Made by a program: the position numbers and the translations under genes
NCBI GenBank assembly: GCA_964654415.1
Contig: CAZZIP010000009.1
Location: 1 to 64,000, forward strand
From: Methylohalobius sp964654415
GTDB taxonomy: Bacteria > Pseudomonadota > Gammaproteobacteria > Methylococcales > Methylothermaceae
Direction: 5' to 3'
Length of the DNA: 64,000 bases
Notes under the pieces: model-generated
Databases searched by the model: none
What the model saw: the letters and a program-made list of their open reading frames with translations, nothing else
What the model was told of the DNA's origin: nothing
Part shown: positions 61,922 to 64,000 of the stretch, in pieces
How positions within the stretch are numbered: position 1 is the stretch's first letter
Layout of the letters: every line of letters begins with the position of its first letter

Positions 61922-62239
61922 ATGGGGATAAGGTCGGTTTCTCTTGCGATACTTCTTGTCTGGACGGCTGCGGCTGCGGCCGACTATTTCGACGGCAACT
62001 CACTCAGACAACTGGCGGCCAGCGTCAATCCCGCCAATGTGGCGATGTTTCGCGGATACGTGGCGGGTTTGCAGGATGCCAACAACGGCGCAGTCTTTTG
62101 TGTGAATCCCAACGTTCGTTTGAATCAGGCCGCAGCGGTGGTGAAGAAATATCTCGCTGACCATCCGCAATCTTGGCACCTACCTGCGCATCAACTGGTG
62201 GTCCAAGCCCTTTCCCGAGCGTTTCCGTGCAGAAAATGA
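61922..62239 (+). CDS. Rap1a/Tai-like secreted protein
   Basis: 105 residues: a signal peptide (1-20), then FDGNSLRQLAAS, FRGYVAGLQDANNGAVFCVN, VRLNQAAAVVKKYLADHP and LVVQALSRAFPC, the Rap1a/Tai pattern. Founding members are periplasmic immunity proteins against type VI secretion amidase effectors. The early Cys usual after LL in this family is not seen; Cys in FCVN and the terminal FPC remain. No effector or secretion gene is nearby, so it is an orphan. It follows glmS after 13 bases. Confidence 0.72.
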   Translation: MGIRSVSLAILLVWTAAAAADYFDGNSLRQLAASVNPANVAMFRGYVAGLQDANNGAVFCVNPNVRLNQAAAVVKKYLADHPQSWHLPAHQLVVQALSRAFPCRK

Positions 62240-62443
62240 ACGTGAGCGGATATTGAAGATTGTTTTTTAACTTGAGCTTGACTGCGCGAACGGCAGGACC
62301 TTAGGAAGCCTTCCCCTACACACCGCATTGCCAGCCGGATGGGAAGGAGCGGGCTATGTTTCTGAAGGACATCCAGCAGGCGCTCGTTACCTGCCGGAAT
62401 CCTTAAAAATCGCGGAGAAAGGTGGGCAACCTTTTGGAAGAAT

Positions 62444-62519
62444 TGGTGGAGCCGAGGAGGATCGAACTCCCGACCTCAGCAGTGCGATTGCTGCGCTCTC
62501 CCAGCTGAGCTACGGCCCC
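62444..62519 (-). tRNA. tRNA-Ala(CGC)
   Basis: A 76-base tRNA on the reverse strand: acceptor GGGGCCG with CGGCTCC, D-arm GCTC/GAGC, anticodon arm CAGCA-ATCGCAC-TGCTG giving CGC, T-arm GGGAG-TTCGATC-CTCCT and an encoded CCA. CGC is a minor alanine anticodon. A short open frame crossing this gene is spurious. Confidence 0.93.
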
Positions 62520-62550
62520 GTTTTATTTAAATTTACCATCAAAACCGCCT

Positions 62551-63828
62551 TTATACAACCTGAAACAGCAGATCGTAGCCGACCCATTTCGCCATCAGGT
62601 CATGGTCGTAACGGCGTGGGGTGGCGCAGGCGGTCAGCCAGAATCTTCCCGTCCGCTGAGGGATTACCCAGACTTCGAAAACCCCCTCTTCCCCCGCAAC
62701 TGCGCGCATCGGGATTTTCTCAAACGGCGGCCCGTCCCGGTTGAGGTTGGTAAAAAGATAAACCCCGCGCGGCGGAAAGGATTCGAACGCCGCTTTGACG
62801 CGCAGCGCGATGGGATAGCCGCGGTGGGCGAGGTAAACCTGGTTGGGGGCAATCTCCCCTGCGACTGCCCCATCTGGGCCTGAGACTTGAAGCGAATCGA
62901 AGGCGAGCTGATGAACCTGGCCCACGGTTTCCGCAAAGCCTTGCCCAAACCGCTTGCGGCGCAGGTTGGCGACGGTCTCCGGCAGACCCAAGTGGGGGTA
63001 AATGCGATGCCCTTGGGCCTGCAAGCGCAGGTTGAGTTGCTCTACGACCTCGTCGAAGCTGCGCTTGGGATAGCGGAAAAGCAGCAAGTACGCGGCCACC
63101 AGCGAGCCGGAACGGCCGATGCCGGCGTGGCAGTGCACCAGTACCGGGCGTTTTCGTTCCGCCCGCTGGGCGATCCATTCAAGCGCCTGCCAAAGCCGAG
63201 CTTCGTCCAGGGGATGGTGGGAGAAGTCGCGAAAGGGGAAATGGGCGTACTCTATGCCGGCATCTAGCAAGGCCGGCTGAGTATCCCGTTCCTCGGCCGC
63301 GTTCACCACGGCTTCAATGCCGTGGGCTTTGAGGATTTCTTGGCCGTCTTCGGGGCGCTTGGGATTGGCAGCGGCCGCCGCATTGCCAAGGTAAAGATAA
63401 GGGTCTGCTTCGCACAGCAGAGGACCTAAAGTCCAGCGCTCATCAGCCCTGGGAGGCACGACCTCAGCCTCGCAAGCAAACAGGTCGTGCGGTTTTGCGC
63501 CTGCGACAAGCTGCGCGCATAGCCGATACTTCCCCGGCCAAGGCGGCAAAAACGTCGCCTTCAGCCTGCGCAATCCGGCTTCCTGGTGGGTGAGGCGAAG
63601 CGGCAGGGTTTGCCTAAAGCCTTGTGGGCCTACTACCTGCAGCGCAAATCGCGCTTGTGCCGCCTGCCCGGCGCTTAAGGCTGCCGTCAACGCCAAGGTG
63701 AGCGGAAACTGAGGCAGCAGAAAATCGTTGGGCAGGGGCGGGAAAAACTCAAGGTCAAAGACGCGCCAGACCTGCGGGCTGGCGCCGGGCAGTTCGACGA
63801 CCAGGCACCGTTCAGCGGGCGGGCGCAT
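62551..63828 (-). CDS. Dual-specificity phosphatase between two beta-sandwich domains
   Basis: 425 residues. Residues 1-125 form a beta-rich domain. 135-290 is the phosphatase: general acid Asp in FRDFSHHPLDEA (about 201) and the P-loop VHCHAGIGRSGS (Cys233, Arg239). 310-425 is a second beta domain (YPIALRVKAAFESFPPRGVY, GVFEVWVIPQRTGRFWLTAC) resembling the N-terminal domain of some alpha-glucan enzymes. By analogy with laforin it might remove phosphate from glycogen-like polymers; this is inference only. No signal peptide. A possible upstream frame overlaps its start. Confidence 0.75.
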   Translation of the reverse strand: MRPPAERCLVVELPGASPQVWRVFDLEFFPPLPNDFLLPQFPLTLALTAALSAGQAAQARFALQVVGPQGFRQTLPLRLTHQEAGLRRLKATFLPPWPGKYRLCAQLVAGAKPHDLFACEAEVVPPRADERWTLGPLLCEADPYLYLGNAAAAANPKRPEDGQEILKAHGIEAVVNAAEERDTQPALLDAGIEYAHFPFRDFSHHPLDEARLWQALEWIAQRAERKRPVLVHCHAGIGRSGSLVAAYLLLFRYPKRSFDEVVEQLNLRLQAQGHRIYPHLGLPETVANLRRKRFGQGFAETVGQVHQLAFDSLQVSGPDGAVAGEIAPNQVYLAHRGYPIALRVKAAFESFPPRGVYLFTNLNRDGPPFEKIPMRAVAGEEGVFEVWVIPQRTGRFWLTACATPRRYDHDLMAKWVGYDLLFQVV

Positions 63829-64000
63829 GGGCGTTTGGGCCGCTAGGGCCGGTTTCCGACCCCCTGCTTGGTTGGCTAGGAACCTGGGCGCGAACGGCCT
63901 GCCGGGGATGCCCGGCCCAGGCGATCAAAGGAGAAGGCTGGATCCCAAGCCCCACTACTCCCAATCCCAGCACCCCTAGAAGCGCCAAGCTGGTGGTGGG
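63812..64000 (-). CDS. 3' end of an unidentified gene (partial)
   Basis: The reverse strand is open from the window edge for 62 codons and stops at TGA 63812-63814, 17 bases into the phosphatase gene. The peptide has a hydrophobic run (LALLGVLGLGVVGLGIQ) and then a Pro/Ser/Gly-rich tail. The overlap would suit an operon, but the composition is low-complexity and the frame may be chance. Confidence 0.35.
   Translation of the reverse strand, partial: PTTSLALLGVLGLGVVGLGIQPSPLIAWAGHPRQAVRAQVPSQPSRGSETGPSGPNAHAPAR

Noticed and set aside
62328..62744. 138-codon plus-strand ORF crossing tRNA-Ala
   Set aside because: It runs through the tRNA and the antisense of the phosphatase gene.

Overview
The window looks like a chromosomal segment of a gammaproteobacterium. 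The core genes (clpA-clpS, mnmA-purB, recF-gyrB, lgt-thyA-folA, apaH, mpl, cysJ-cysI, nagZ-hpt-methylthioinosine phosphorylase, glmU-glmS) have sequences and local orders typical of that class; the exact order is not certain, and Methylococcales or Chromatiales are only guesses. A ParB-type parS site at 41028-41043, together with recF-gyrB and glmU-glmS, suggests the segment lies in the origin-proximal part of the chromosome.

Layout. 1-2012: a gene end, a terminator, an IS605-type tnpB element and an AP2-domain gene whose 3' end is made by that element. 2253-11034: peroxiredoxin, mutY, membrane proteins, a lipid phosphatase, a glycosyltransferase, infA, clpA-clpS and a membrane cytochrome c-like protein. 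11167-16291: nudJ-mnmA-purB, mtaB and cysZ. 16335-19754: an exosortase-associated-type acyltransferase, a quinone oxidoreductase and an unknown protein. 19778-26195: recF-gyrB, lgt-thyA-folA and apaH. 26566-38841: an ABC-transporter-dependent surface polysaccharide locus. 39010-44281: a secreted ankyrin protein, mpl, parS, then a three-gene operon of the predicted ATP-grasp peptide-ligase type. 44364-50855: cysJI, small proteins and an ACT/DUF711 pair. 50868-53364: tRNA-Ser(GGA), ybaK, a radical SAM protein and a ceramidase-like membrane protein. 53361-55909: a scarred accessory island with gene remnants, a RAYT transposase, a Doc toxin module, a duplicated 145-bp segment and many GTAGGGGC-type palindromes. 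55940-61908: nagZ to glmS. 61922-64000: an orphan Rap1a/Tai-like protein, tRNA-Ala(CGC) and a dual-specificity phosphatase flanked by beta-sandwich domains.

The most interesting region is the polysaccharide locus. gmd-rmd would make GDP-D-rhamnose, a three-module glycosyltransferase would polymerise it, and wzm-wzt would export it. Instead of a WbdD-type methyltransferase/kinase terminator there is a protein with a sulfotransferase-like domain, a coiled coil and a membrane-associating tail. A second sulfotransferase carries a Wzt-C-like domain. An AT-rich block covers exactly the sulfotransferase domain and the cargo-recognition part of Wzt, with both junctions inside genes. My inference is a chain-termination system based on sulfate caps that has been exchanged as a cassette.
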